A program made the position numbers and the translations under genes. Below, one piece after another: positions 5,580-11,384 of a DNA stretch of 11,384 nucleotides; the stretch's first letter is position 1, and each line of letters begins with the position of its first letter. Under the pieces are notes generated by a model, which was not told where the DNA came from, made no database searches, and worked only from the letters and a program-made list of their open reading frames with translations. The DNA is from UBA9732 sp963621975 (GTDB taxonomy: Bacteria; Spirochaetota; Spirochaetia; Sphaerochaetales; Sphaerochaetaceae), in assembly GCA_963621975.1 (NCBI GenBank), contig CAVFGI010000029.1:1-11384 (forward strand), in the 5' to 3' direction.

Positions 5580-7427
5580 ATGAAAAAAACAATTTCATTA
5601 GTGCTAGTTTTCTGCCTAGCACTATCACTAGTTTTCGCAGAAGCAAATGATCAAAAGATTTACAACGTAGACAGCACAATTTATCAAAACATTGTAAAAC
5701 TCTACCTCGCAACTGGACATGCAATGCCATCTACAACAGGCCCTTGGAGCGGAAATGAGCTTGCAAAAATGCTGACCAAAATTGATGAAAACAGCATCCC
5801 AACATACCTAACTGAAACATACAACGCTGTAGCACAAGAGCTAAACGGGCAGCCTAGTCTCTCATTTGAGGGGGGGGGTATGGAGCTTGATGGCACTATA
5901 AGTCTTGATATTTACGCCCATACATACAATGGTGACATTTCAAGAAAAGACTCAAACGGAATTGAAGAAACAGCATTTGCCGGAAGAACTTGGTGGTTTG
6001 GCAAAGACCTGAGACATAACACCCCATTTTTCAACCTAGAGTGGGAAACTTGGATGGGAAATAATTTCTACACATATTTTGCTGCTTACCTATCCAATTC
6101 AGTTAGAGGCGCAAAAGAAATTGGCTCAACTAGACTAAATTCAAACATTCCAACCTTACAGAATTTTGAACTAGACTTTAAACTTTTAGACGTAAACTTC
6201 CCAAAGCGTGCCTTTGCGGCGGTTGGAGGAAATGGCTGGACTGTACAAATTGGAAGAGATCAACTTAATTGGGGAAGTGGAAGCACTGGAAACTTAGTTT
6301 TGAGCAACAATTTCCCATATCATGATATGGCCCGTGCTACTATCTATACAAGCAGATTTAAATACACTTATCTTCTTTCTTTCTTCCCAAGCAAATACAA
6401 TTACTACACAACAGACGGCAAATACATAGGAAATGCTAACAATGACAGTTATAGCATCCCTTTAGAAGGAATTGCTTTTTATGCCGCACATCGTTTTGAA
6501 GGAAGAGTTCTTAATGACAAACTTTCAATAACTGTAACAGAAGCAATTACTTACGATTCACCTTCAGGGAATATTACCTTCACTTCATTATGCCCAATGT
6601 ACTTCATGCACAATGCGTATATTCCAAGCAATACAAACTCAACTCTTGCTTTTGAGTTAAATTATACCCCAATTAAAGGATTAGGCCTTTATGCACAAAT
6701 ACTTCTTGACAACTTTGCAATGCCTGGCTTTGAAACAAGTCCTGGTCCAAACAAAGACAGCGACATCACCCCCGATGCAAAAGCTTTCCTTGTAGGTGCA
6801 AAATATATCACAAGTGCTTTAGAAGGAACACTTACAATCAATCCTGAAGTTGTTTATGTACAGCCTTTTACGTATCTAAGAGATGCCGGAGCAAAGAGGG
6901 GTAATGGATATCAACCTTATGGGTTGGATTATATCGCTGCTGTAAGATACCGTCTTTATTCATATGAGGATTATGCAAAAACAACAGACATTCTATACGA
7001 TGAATTTGTACTAGGTTACACTTATGGTCCTGACTGTTTAGTTGCAAATCTAAGTGCTCAATGGGAAAAAGGAAATCTAACAATAGGTGGTAAATTCTTC
7101 TTCATGGCTCATGGAACTCACGACCTATGGACAAAATGGATAAACGTTCCAGCCCATACAACAGAAGAAGATTACAATAAGCAGTTCAATGGAGTTTCCA
7201 GTGACCACAGTAATACAGGCAATTACAGATATGGAGACGAAGCAAAAAACAGAGACAGCATTTGGTATACCTATGATATTGGTCTTAATGCAAAGTATGA
7301 CGTGCTAAACAATCTTTCTTTCAATATTGCAGTTGACTTTGTAAAAATGAACAATATTTTTAACATTAAAGGTCAAAATGCTAGTGATTTCCAGCTCATT
7401 TTAGGTGTAACATACAAACCGTTCTAA
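5580..7427 (+). CDS. Wzi-like outer-membrane beta-barrel protein with a G9 tract
   Basis: A 615-residue exported protein. Residues 1-20 form a signal peptide (MKKT, a hydrophobic stretch, then LVFA before EAND). The remainder is rich in alternating aromatic strands and ends in a terminal Phe (VTYKPF), typical of an outer-membrane barrel. The region GRDQLNWGSGSTGNL (225-239) and its surroundings resemble the capsule-assembly Wzi family; relatives in spirochaetes are annotated this way, but a capsule role here is unproven. A run of nine G (5870-5878) spans codons 97-100 (E97-GGG). One base more stops after about 103 residues and one base less after about 106, so slippage would switch the protein off. 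The present frame is ON. The start is supported by a good ribosome-binding site. The gene for ProRS follows 26 bp downstream with no terminator between. Confidence 0.8.
   Translation: MKKTISLVLVFCLALSLVFAEANDQKIYNVDSTIYQNIVKLYLATGHAMPSTTGPWSGNELAKMLTKIDENSIPTYLTETYNAVAQELNGQPSLSFEGGGMELDGTISLDIYAHTYNGDISRKDSNGIEETAFAGRTWWFGKDLRHNTPFFNLEWETWMGNNFYTYFAAYLSNSVRGAKEIGSTRLNSNIPTLQNFELDFKLLDVNFPKRAFAAVGGNGWTVQIGRDQLNWGSGSTGNLVLSNNFPYHDMARATIYTSRFKYTYLLSFFPSKYNYYTTDGKYIGNANNDSYSIPLEGIAFYAAHRFEGRVLNDKLSITVTEAITYDSPSGNITFTSLCPMYFMHNAYIPSNTNSTLAFELNYTPIKGLGLYAQILLDNFAMPGFETSPGPNKDSDITPDAKAFLVGAKYITSALEGTLTINPEVVYVQPFTYLRDAGAKRGNGYQPYGLDYIAAVRYRLYSYEDYAKTTDILYDEFVLGYTYGPDCLVANLSAQWEKGNLTIGGKFFFMAHGTHDLWTKWINVPAHTTEEDYNKQFNGVSSDHSNTGNYRYGDEAKNRDSIWYTYDIGLNAKYDVLNNLSFNIAVDFVKMNNIFNIKGQNASDFQLILGVTYKPF
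5870..5878 (+). repeat. Poly-G tract, nine G, inside the outer-membrane protein gene
   Basis: It starts at the last base of codon 97 (GAG) and runs to the second base of codon 100 (GGT). It is the longest homopolymeric G run I see in the window. It is a candidate slipped-strand mispairing site. Confidence 0.95.
7333..7360 (+). promoter_or_regulatory. Possible internal promoter for proS
   Basis: TTGACT (7333-7338), a 16-bp spacer and TATTTT (7355-7360) inside the 3' end of the barrel gene, about 94 bases before the proS start. In AT-rich coding DNA this can arise by chance. If real, it would uncouple an essential synthetase from a phase-variable gene. Confidence 0.3.
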
Positions 7428-7439
7428 AAACCGTTCTAA
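7416..7439 (+). repeat. Tandem 12-bp duplication across the stop codon of the barrel gene
   Basis: AAACCGTTCTAA occurs twice back to back (7416-7427 and 7428-7439). The first copy encodes the last codons Lys-Pro-Phe-stop, so gain or loss of a copy leaves the protein unchanged and only alters the spacing to proS. Confidence 0.9.
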
Positions 7440-7453
7440 GGGAGAACCTTATC

Positions 7454-9175
7454 ATGAGAATGAGCAACCTTTTTTCCAAAACCTTGAGAGAAGCACCAAA
7501 CGGCGCAGACTGCAAAGGTTATGAGTATCTATTAAGAGCAGGCTATATTGACCAACTTGCAACAGGAATTTTCTCACTGTTACCTCTTGGCTTTAGATCA
7601 ATTCAAAAAATATCGGCTATAGTGAGAGAAGAAATGAACGCTCTAGGCGCGCAGGAAATTCTCATGCCAGTTGTAAACCCAGGCGACCTTTGGAAAGAAA
7701 CCGGACGTTTTTACAGCATAGACCGTGAAATGAGCCGCTTTAAAGACCGTAATGACCGCGATATGTGCTTGGCCATGACCCACGAAGAATGTGCAACAGA
7801 CCTTGGACGCAATATAATTGACTCTTACAAGCGCCTTCCTCTTTTGGTATACCAACTTCAAACCAAGTGGCGCGATGACCCAAGACCTCGTGCAGGCCTT
7901 ATAAGAGTCAGAGAATTCACCATGAAGGACAGCTATAGCTTTGATAGAGACCAAGCTGGCCTTGAGAAGGTTTACAAGGCCCATTACGATGCCTATTTCA
8001 GAATCTACAAGCGTTGCGGACTTCCTGTAATTGCAGTTGGAAGTGACAGTGGCATGATGGGTGGAAAAGTTTCTCATGAATACATGTATCTCTCCCCAAT
8101 TGGCGAAGATACCATCATCACCTGCCCACACTGCGGCTACACTGCAAACAAACAAGTTGCAACCTTCAAAAAGCAATACTTTGCTGAAGAGCCAAAGGCA
8201 AAAGAGCTGGTCGCTACACCAAATACAAAAACAATTGAAGACCTCTGTGCCTTCCTAAATATTCCTGCCACCAAGACAGCAAAAGCCCTCTTCATGGTTG
8301 GTTCCTTCATTGATGATACAAATGGGGAAGAACAGGACAAACTAATAGTGGGCATAGTCCGAGGAGATATGGACATTGAGGAAAACAAACTTCAGAACGC
8401 CGCAAAGGCCAATTCTCTGAGACCCGCACACGAAGAAGAAATTCTCGCAGCTGGCATTGTCCCTGGCTTTGGTTCTCCTATTGGCGCAAAAGAAGGCACA
8501 GTTATCATAATTGACGACTCCGTAGCCAAGTCAAACAACCTCGTAGCCGGCGCAAACAAAGAAGGTTATCATTATCTCAACACAAATTACGGCATTGACT
8601 ACCAAGGCCAGGTTGCAGACATTTCCAGCGCCACCTCTGGATATTCTTGCCCAGACTGCGGACAGCCTCTCAACTCATCTAAGGGCGTTGAAGTTGGCAA
8701 CATTTTCCAGCTTGGCACACGGTACTCAGAAGCCATGAATTGCTATTACCAAGACGAGAACGGCATTCGCAAACCAGTCATCATGGGAAGCTACGGCATT
8801 GGCATAGGTCGTCTACTCGCCTGCTTGTGCGAAGAATACAACGACGATAACGGTCTGAAACTCCCAATTGCGGTTGCACCATATCAAGTTCACTTCATAA
8901 GCCTCATCAAAGATACCGATGTCTCTGATAAGATTGCCAATGAGCTAGAAGCTGCCGGCATTGAAGTTCTATATGACGATAGAAAAGAAACGGCAGGAGT
9001 CAAATTTGCAGATGCAGACCTAATTGGACTTCCTATCAGAATTACCCTTGGCAATAGAAGCTACAAAGAAGGCAAGTGTGAGGTAAAGCTAAGAAACAAA
9101 GAAGACGAAGTAATGAGCTTTGACCTAGACAACATTGTTTCTGAAGTCAAGTCTCTTATTGCTAAAATTTCTTAA
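7454..9175 (+). CDS. proS: Prolyl-tRNA synthetase, long bacterial type with editing domain
   Basis: A 573-residue class II synthetase that charges tRNA-Pro with proline in the cytoplasm, matching the usual length of bacterial-type ProRS (about 570). Class II motif 1 lies around residues 46-75. Motif 2 is at WRDDPRPRAGLIRVREF (139-155) and motif 3 at GSYGIGIGR (445-453). The inserted Ala-tRNA(Pro) editing domain occupies roughly 225-400, with PNTKTIEDL and TKTAKALF visible. CPHC (224-227) and CPDC (399-402) flank that insert, a pattern seen in many family members. The C-terminal anticodon-binding domain (about 475-573) includes DDRKETAGVKFADADLIG. A second Met lies two codons in; AAGGGAG (7437-7443) is 10 bases before the first ATG, so either start is possible. 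No terminator separates it from the upstream barrel gene, so it may be co-transcribed with it. Confidence 0.97.
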   Translation: MRMSNLFSKTLREAPNGADCKGYEYLLRAGYIDQLATGIFSLLPLGFRSIQKISAIVREEMNALGAQEILMPVVNPGDLWKETGRFYSIDREMSRFKDRNDRDMCLAMTHEECATDLGRNIIDSYKRLPLLVYQLQTKWRDDPRPRAGLIRVREFTMKDSYSFDRDQAGLEKVYKAHYDAYFRIYKRCGLPVIAVGSDSGMMGGKVSHEYMYLSPIGEDTIITCPHCGYTANKQVATFKKQYFAEEPKAKELVATPNTKTIEDLCAFLNIPATKTAKALFMVGSFIDDTNGEEQDKLIVGIVRGDMDIEENKLQNAAKANSLRPAHEEEILAAGIVPGFGSPIGAKEGTVIIIDDSVAKSNNLVAGANKEGYHYLNTNYGIDYQGQVADISSATSGYSCPDCGQPLNSSKGVEVGNIFQLGTRYSEAMNCYYQDENGIRKPVIMGSYGIGIGRLLACLCEEYNDDNGLKLPIAVAPYQVHFISLIKDTDVSDKIANELEAAGIEVLYDDRKETAGVKFADADLIGLPIRITLGNRSYKEGKCEVKLRNKEDEVMSFDLDNIVSEVKSLIAKIS

Positions 9176-9212
9176 GTTTTCTTAGGTTTTTGCTTTTCGC
9201 TAACCGGCCCTT

Positions 9213-9290
9213 TATCCGAAAACTGCTTATTTTTAGCCATTTTCGGACACTTTTGTCCGAAAATGCTAAAAAACAGACTAATTTCGGATA
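9213..9290. repeat. Nested palindromic element with TCCGAAA/TTTCGGA half-sites (element B)
   Basis: The inner hairpin has perfect arms TTTTCGGACA (9240-9249) and TGTCCGAAAA (9254-9263) around a 4-base loop. It extends outward, with one bulged C, to TTTTTAG/CTAAAAA for a stem of roughly 20 bp (about 9230-9272). An outer perfect 9-bp pair, TATCCGAAA (9213-9221) and TTTCGGATA (9282-9290), encloses it. It lies between the convergent proS and adenosine deaminase genes and could end transcription from both sides, although it lacks a clean U-tract. It contains the same four half-site types as 3522-3600 in a different order. Confidence 0.85.
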
Positions 9291-9305
9291 TCTTGGATTG
9301 CTTTC

Positions 9306-10397
9306 CTAGTTCCAATCTGAATATCCGTACTCTTTCTTGAGGTCAGCAAACTGCTTTTTGATGACCTCATAGATTATGCTGAGTTTTTCATCGTGATGAA
9401 CAAAAGCACTCTTCATAGCATTAACACTAATTTTCTCAAGATCTTTCAATGTAAGACCAAAGTTATCACAAGCAATTTCTATTTCTTTTGTCATACTTGT
9501 GTTACTCATAAGCCTATTATCAGTGCAAAGGAAAACCCTGAAGTGATTACGGAAAAAAACGATAAACGGATGGGTTCCAAAACTACTTGCCGCGCCGGTT
9601 CCAATATTACTAGAAAGACACATCTCCAAAGGAATTCTCTTATCTTGTATAAAGTGCGCCAAATCTCCCATTTTCTCAATTCTTAGACCATCAAGGCTCA
9701 TATCGTCTACAAGATGTGTTCCATGCCCTATTCTGTGTGCACCACAAACCTGAATAGCTTGCCATATAGATTCAAGACCAAAAGCCTCTCCAGCATGAAT
9801 AGTAATGTTGAAATTCTTGTTTCTAATATACTGAAAAGCCTCAATATGTTTTTTGGGAGGGAAACCACTTTCATCGCCAGCGAGGTCAAAACCAACAACG
9901 CCCCTATCTCTATATGCTACGGCAAGTTTTGCAATATCAAGGCTTAAATTAGGAATTTGATTTCTCATTGCACAAAGAATAACACCGTAATGAACTCCTG
10001 TTTCTCTTTTTCCTAATTCCATTCCTTCCAAGACAGCTTCAACAACCTGAACCATTGAAAGACCTTTCTCTGTATGCAAAATTGGAGCAAATCTAATTTC
10101 TCCATAAACAACATTTTCAGCATACCAGTCCAAAACGGCTTCATAAGCAACCCGAACAAGGGCTTCTCTTGTTTGCATCACAGCTGTTGTAACAGCAAAA
10201 GTTTCCAAATAAAGAGAAAGGCTTTTTAGTTTACAACCCTGCACAAACCAGGCCTTTAACTCTGCTGGATCTGTACTAGGAATTGAAATCTCATATTTCT
10301 TTGCAAGATCAATTACAGTAGATGGCCTTAAACCACCATCAAGGTGGTCATGAAGTTCAACTTTTGGAATTTTTTTTATGATGTCGTAGGGAATCAT
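9306..10397 (-). CDS. add: Adenosine deaminase
   Basis: A 363-residue cytoplasmic zinc hydrolase converting adenosine and deoxyadenosine to inosine and deoxyinosine in purine salvage. It is of normal family length. The metal ligands are visible: HDHLDGG gives H16 and H18, IHAGE gives H201 with catalytic E204, and CTDNRLMS gives D293. HRIGHGTHL supplies H225, and LSSNIGTG (261-268) is the conserved substrate-side segment. The TDNRLMS form, rather than TDDP, is typical of one bacterial branch of the family. The start is supported by AGGAG (10405-10409) 7 bases upstream. It is the only gene of its unit here: it reads away from the ankyrin gene and converges on proS, with palindromic element B between the two ends. 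Adenine deaminase is unlikely given the motif set. Confidence 0.93.
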   Translation of the reverse strand: MIPYDIIKKIPKVELHDHLDGGLRPSTVIDLAKKYEISIPSTDPAELKAWFVQGCKLKSLSLYLETFAVTTAVMQTREALVRVAYEAVLDWYAENVVYGEIRFAPILHTEKGLSMVQVVEAVLEGMELGKRETGVHYGVILCAMRNQIPNLSLDIAKLAVAYRDRGVVGFDLAGDESGFPPKKHIEAFQYIRNKNFNITIHAGEAFGLESIWQAIQVCGAHRIGHGTHLVDDMSLDGLRIEKMGDLAHFIQDKRIPLEMCLSSNIGTGAASSFGTHPFIVFFRNHFRVFLCTDNRLMSNTSMTKEIEIACDNFGLTLKDLEKISVNAMKSAFVHHDEKLSIIYEVIKKQFADLKKEYGYSDWN

Positions 10398-10432
10398 TTA
10401 AGCTCTCCTCTCTTTATAAACCCTTTTTGTAG

Positions 10433-10460
10433 ATTATATTCTAAACATAACAAGTATGAA
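10433..10460 (-). promoter_or_regulatory. Predicted promoter for add
   Basis: A perfect TATAAT on the minus strand (10438-10433), preceded 16 bp upstream by a weak TTCATA (10460-10455). The start of transcription would be near 10426, about 29 bases before the start codon. Confidence 0.5.
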
Positions 10461-10487
10461 AGAGTAATCTTAAGGACATTTAAAAGG

Positions 10488-10516
10488 TTTACATAACCGA
10501 ATTTTTCTGAAATAAT
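10488..10516 (+). promoter_or_regulatory. Predicted promoter for the ankyrin-repeat gene
   Basis: TTTACA (10488-10493), a 17-bp spacer and AATAAT (10511-10516); both hexamers match the consensus at 5 of 6 positions. Transcription would start near 10523, almost exactly at the base of the hairpin at 10521-10554. Confidence 0.55.
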
Positions 10517-10520
10517 CGGT

Positions 10521-10554
10521 CTTGTTATTTTTTATTGATAAAAAGAATAACAAG
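10521..10554 (+). promoter_or_regulatory. Leader hairpin that includes part of the ribosome-binding site
   Basis: CTTGTTATT (10521-10529) pairs perfectly with AATAACAAG (10546-10554). An inner TTTTA/TAAAA extension has a 2-base bulge on the 3' side. The AAG at the end of the 3' arm is part of the AAGGA Shine-Dalgarno sequence (10552-10556). The hairpin thus fills nearly the entire predicted 5' leader and may partly mask translation initiation. The stem is almost all A-T, so it would melt easily. Confidence 0.6.
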
Positions 10555-10560
10555 GACAGA

Positions 10561-11073
10561 ATGATGACAAACAAGAAAAAAACGCTTAATAAGAAACTTC
10601 TTGTTGCAGCTGTTGAAGCAACAAAAGCAAAGGAAATCAACGACCTTCTCAAGCAGGGTGCTGATGTTAATTGTGCAAACGATTGGGGAATGACACCTCT
10701 AATGCTTGCAGCCCAATACAACACACATGTTGTAGTTCTTAAATCTCTTCTTCATGCCGGAGCAGATCTCCATGCAGTAGAACCAAAATACAAGTCTAAT
10801 GCTCTGCATCTTGCGGCAAACAAATGCTCAAACCCAAAAGTTGTTGAAGCTTTAGTGGAAGCTGGTTCCGATATCAATGCAAGAAATTACCTTGGAGAAA
10901 CCCCTCTCATCATGGCAGTACAGGCAAATGATAACACCAGAATTTTCTCTCAACTCCTTGCTAGTGGTGCAGATGTCAACATTTGCGATTGGCAGGGTCA
11001 TAACGTAATGGACTATGCTCGCAGAGAAAAAAGAGCTTACATGATTACAATTCTTAAGCAGCTTGGATTGTAA
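10561..11073 (+). CDS. Ankyrin-repeat protein
   Basis: A 170-residue protein made almost entirely of ankyrin repeats, helical modules that bind other proteins. It has no signal peptide or membrane segment, so it is probably cytoplasmic. Approximate repeats: 11-40 (ending LLKQGADVNCAN), 42-74 (GMTPLMLAAQ, LLHAGADLHAVE), 78-109 (NALHLAANK, LVEAGSDINARN), 111-143 (GETPLIMAVQ, LLASGADVNICD) and a capping repeat at 145-170 (GHNVMDYARR). The N-terminus is Lys-rich (MMTNKKKTLNKK). AAGGA (10552-10556) precedes two adjacent ATG codons; the second (10564), at 7 bases, has the better spacing, so the real start may be one codon later. An upstream TTG at 10522 lies at the predicted transcription start and was rejected. 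The binding partner is unknown. The gene stands alone, divergent from add and upstream of tRNA-Ser. Confidence 0.88.
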   Translation: MMTNKKKTLNKKLLVAAVEATKAKEINDLLKQGADVNCANDWGMTPLMLAAQYNTHVVVLKSLLHAGADLHAVEPKYKSNALHLAANKCSNPKVVEALVEAGSDINARNYLGETPLIMAVQANDNTRIFSQLLASGADVNICDWQGHNVMDYARREKRAYMITILKQLGL

Positions 11074-11095
11074 TTAAAGTCCTTTGTGATATAGT
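11068..11095 (+). promoter_or_regulatory. Possible promoter for tRNA-Ser(CGA)
   Basis: TTGTAA (11068-11073), overlapping the ankyrin gene stop codon, then a 16-bp spacer and TATAGT (11090-11095). The predicted start, near 11102, is about 9 bases before the mature tRNA 5' end. Confidence 0.4.
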
Positions 11096-11110
11096 ACTTA
11101 CATAAAATTA

Positions 11111-11198
11111 GGAGCGATGTCCGAGAGGTCGAAGGAGCCAGACTCGAAATCTGGTGTGGGGCTTGTCCTCACCGTGGGTTCGAATCCCACTCACTCCG
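11111..11198 (+). tRNA. tRNA-Ser(CGA)
   Basis: An 88-base class II tRNA. The anticodon stem CCAGA/TCTGG encloses the loop CTCGAAA with anticodon CGA, which reads UCG codons. A long variable arm (GTGGGG with CCTCAC around CTTGT) is typical of tRNA-Ser. The T-arm is GTGGG-TTCGAAT-CCCAC and the discriminator is G at 11198. CCA is not encoded. The acceptor stem GGAGCGA/TCACTCC has one mismatch, C5 opposite A68. It converges with the SRP RNA gene 20 bp away. Confidence 0.95.
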
Positions 11199-11212
11199 TA
11201 AATTGTTCAAAT

Positions 11213-11228
11213 AAAAAAGCTGGAAACA
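11213..11228 (-). terminator. Terminator at the 3' end of the SRP RNA
   Basis: The closing stem of the SRP RNA (10 perfect pairs, 11219-11228 with 11314-11323) is followed on the minus strand by six T (11218-11213). The RNA's own terminal helix plus this T-run would act as an intrinsic terminator. Confidence 0.6.
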
Positions 11229-11323
11229 AATCCCCTGCGTCTCTCCACTAACCACTTACCGTTGCTACCTCCCGGTCCTGGCGGGGTTGGGTGGCAGTTG
11301 GCAGCGCAGAATCTGTTTCCAGC
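11219..11323 (-). ncRNA. ffs: Small bacterial signal recognition particle RNA (4.5S type)
   Basis: About 105 bases on the minus strand. The ends GCTGGAAACA and TGTTTCCAGC pair perfectly, followed inward by a CTGCG/CGCAG helix. The apical domain contains the conserved CAGGACC-GGGA-GGTAGCA segment: a GNRA tetraloop (GGGA) and the asymmetric and symmetric loops that bind Ffh, equivalent to AGGTCCGGAAGGAAGCA in E. coli 4.5S RNA. It scaffolds Ffh and the FtsY interaction for co-translational targeting to the membrane. It lacks an Alu domain, so it is the short form. It sits 6 bases downstream of a tRNA-Ser, a common bacterial neighbour of this gene, and is probably processed from a shared transcript. 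Exact ends are estimated from the closing helix. Confidence 0.9.

Positions 11324-11384
<61 letters not shown>

Noticed and set aside
7643..8176. 177-codon open frame on the minus strand inside proS
   Set aside because: It lies entirely antisense to an unmistakable prolyl-tRNA synthetase, has no ribosome-binding site, and its translation resembles no protein family.
9176..9212. Intrinsic terminator directly after proS
   Set aside because: The stretch is T-rich but has no GC-rich hairpin before a T-run; only the palindromic element further on can fold strongly.
10522..10560. N-terminal extension of the ankyrin protein to a TTG start
   Set aside because: The TTG lies at the predicted transcription start with no ribosome-binding site, while AAGGA precedes the ATG codons at 10561 and 10564.
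10470..10724. 84-codon minus-strand frame overlapping the ankyrin gene and its promoter
   Set aside because: It is antisense to clear ankyrin repeats; the apparent hydrophobic stretch comes from the reverse of A-rich lysine codons.

Overview
The window looks like chromosomal DNA from a host-associated spirochaete of the genus Treponema or a close relative. This rests on several weak cues that agree: AT-rich DNA with moderately GC-richer housekeeping genes, a transposase of the ISTde1/IS1202 type, a DUF6062-type Cys/His protein, a Wzi-like outer-membrane barrel, and an actinobacterial/spirochaete-style adenosine deaminase (TDNRLMS motif). The genus is inferred from recognised families, not from a database search.

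Layout, left to right. (1) 6-1388: an apparently intact insertion sequence with 27-bp terminal inverted repeats, the left one duplicated in tandem, and one DDE transposase. (2) 1446-2695: two overlapping genes, a small protein resembling a decayed PD-(D/E)XK nuclease and a DUF6062-like protein with two CxxC/CxxH modules. Tail to tail with them (4-bp gap) is a coiled-coil plus PD-(D/E)XK-like protein on the minus strand. (3) 3522-3600: a pair of palindromes containing TCCGAAA/TTTCGGA. (4) 3629-5403: a two-subunit transketolase (N half then C half, 4-bp overlap) on the minus strand. (5) 5404-5579: a divergent promoter region with three 11-bp tandem repeats. (6) 5580-9175: an exported outer-membrane barrel protein with a G9 tract in codons 97-100, then prolyl-tRNA synthetase 26 bp downstream. 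(7) 9213-9290: a second, nested version of the palindromic element between convergent genes. (8) 9306-10397: adenosine deaminase, minus strand. (9) 10561-11073: a small ankyrin-repeat protein whose predicted mRNA leader is almost entirely one hairpin. (10) 11111-11384: tRNA-Ser(CGA) on plus, converging with a minus-strand unit of tRNA-Ser (probably GGA, cut by the window edge) followed by the small SRP RNA.

Most genes are housekeeping: carbon metabolism (transketolase), purine salvage (adenosine deaminase), translation (ProRS, two tRNA-Ser) and protein export (SRP RNA). The surface-exposed part is the barrel protein. Its poly-G tract, with stop codons a few codons away in both shifted frames, is the strongest biological signal here and suggests on/off phase variation. 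The two dispersed palindromic elements, the insertion-sequence end structure and the ankyrin-gene leader hairpin are the other structures not explained by ordinary gene content. I found no convincing multi-gene defence or other novel system.
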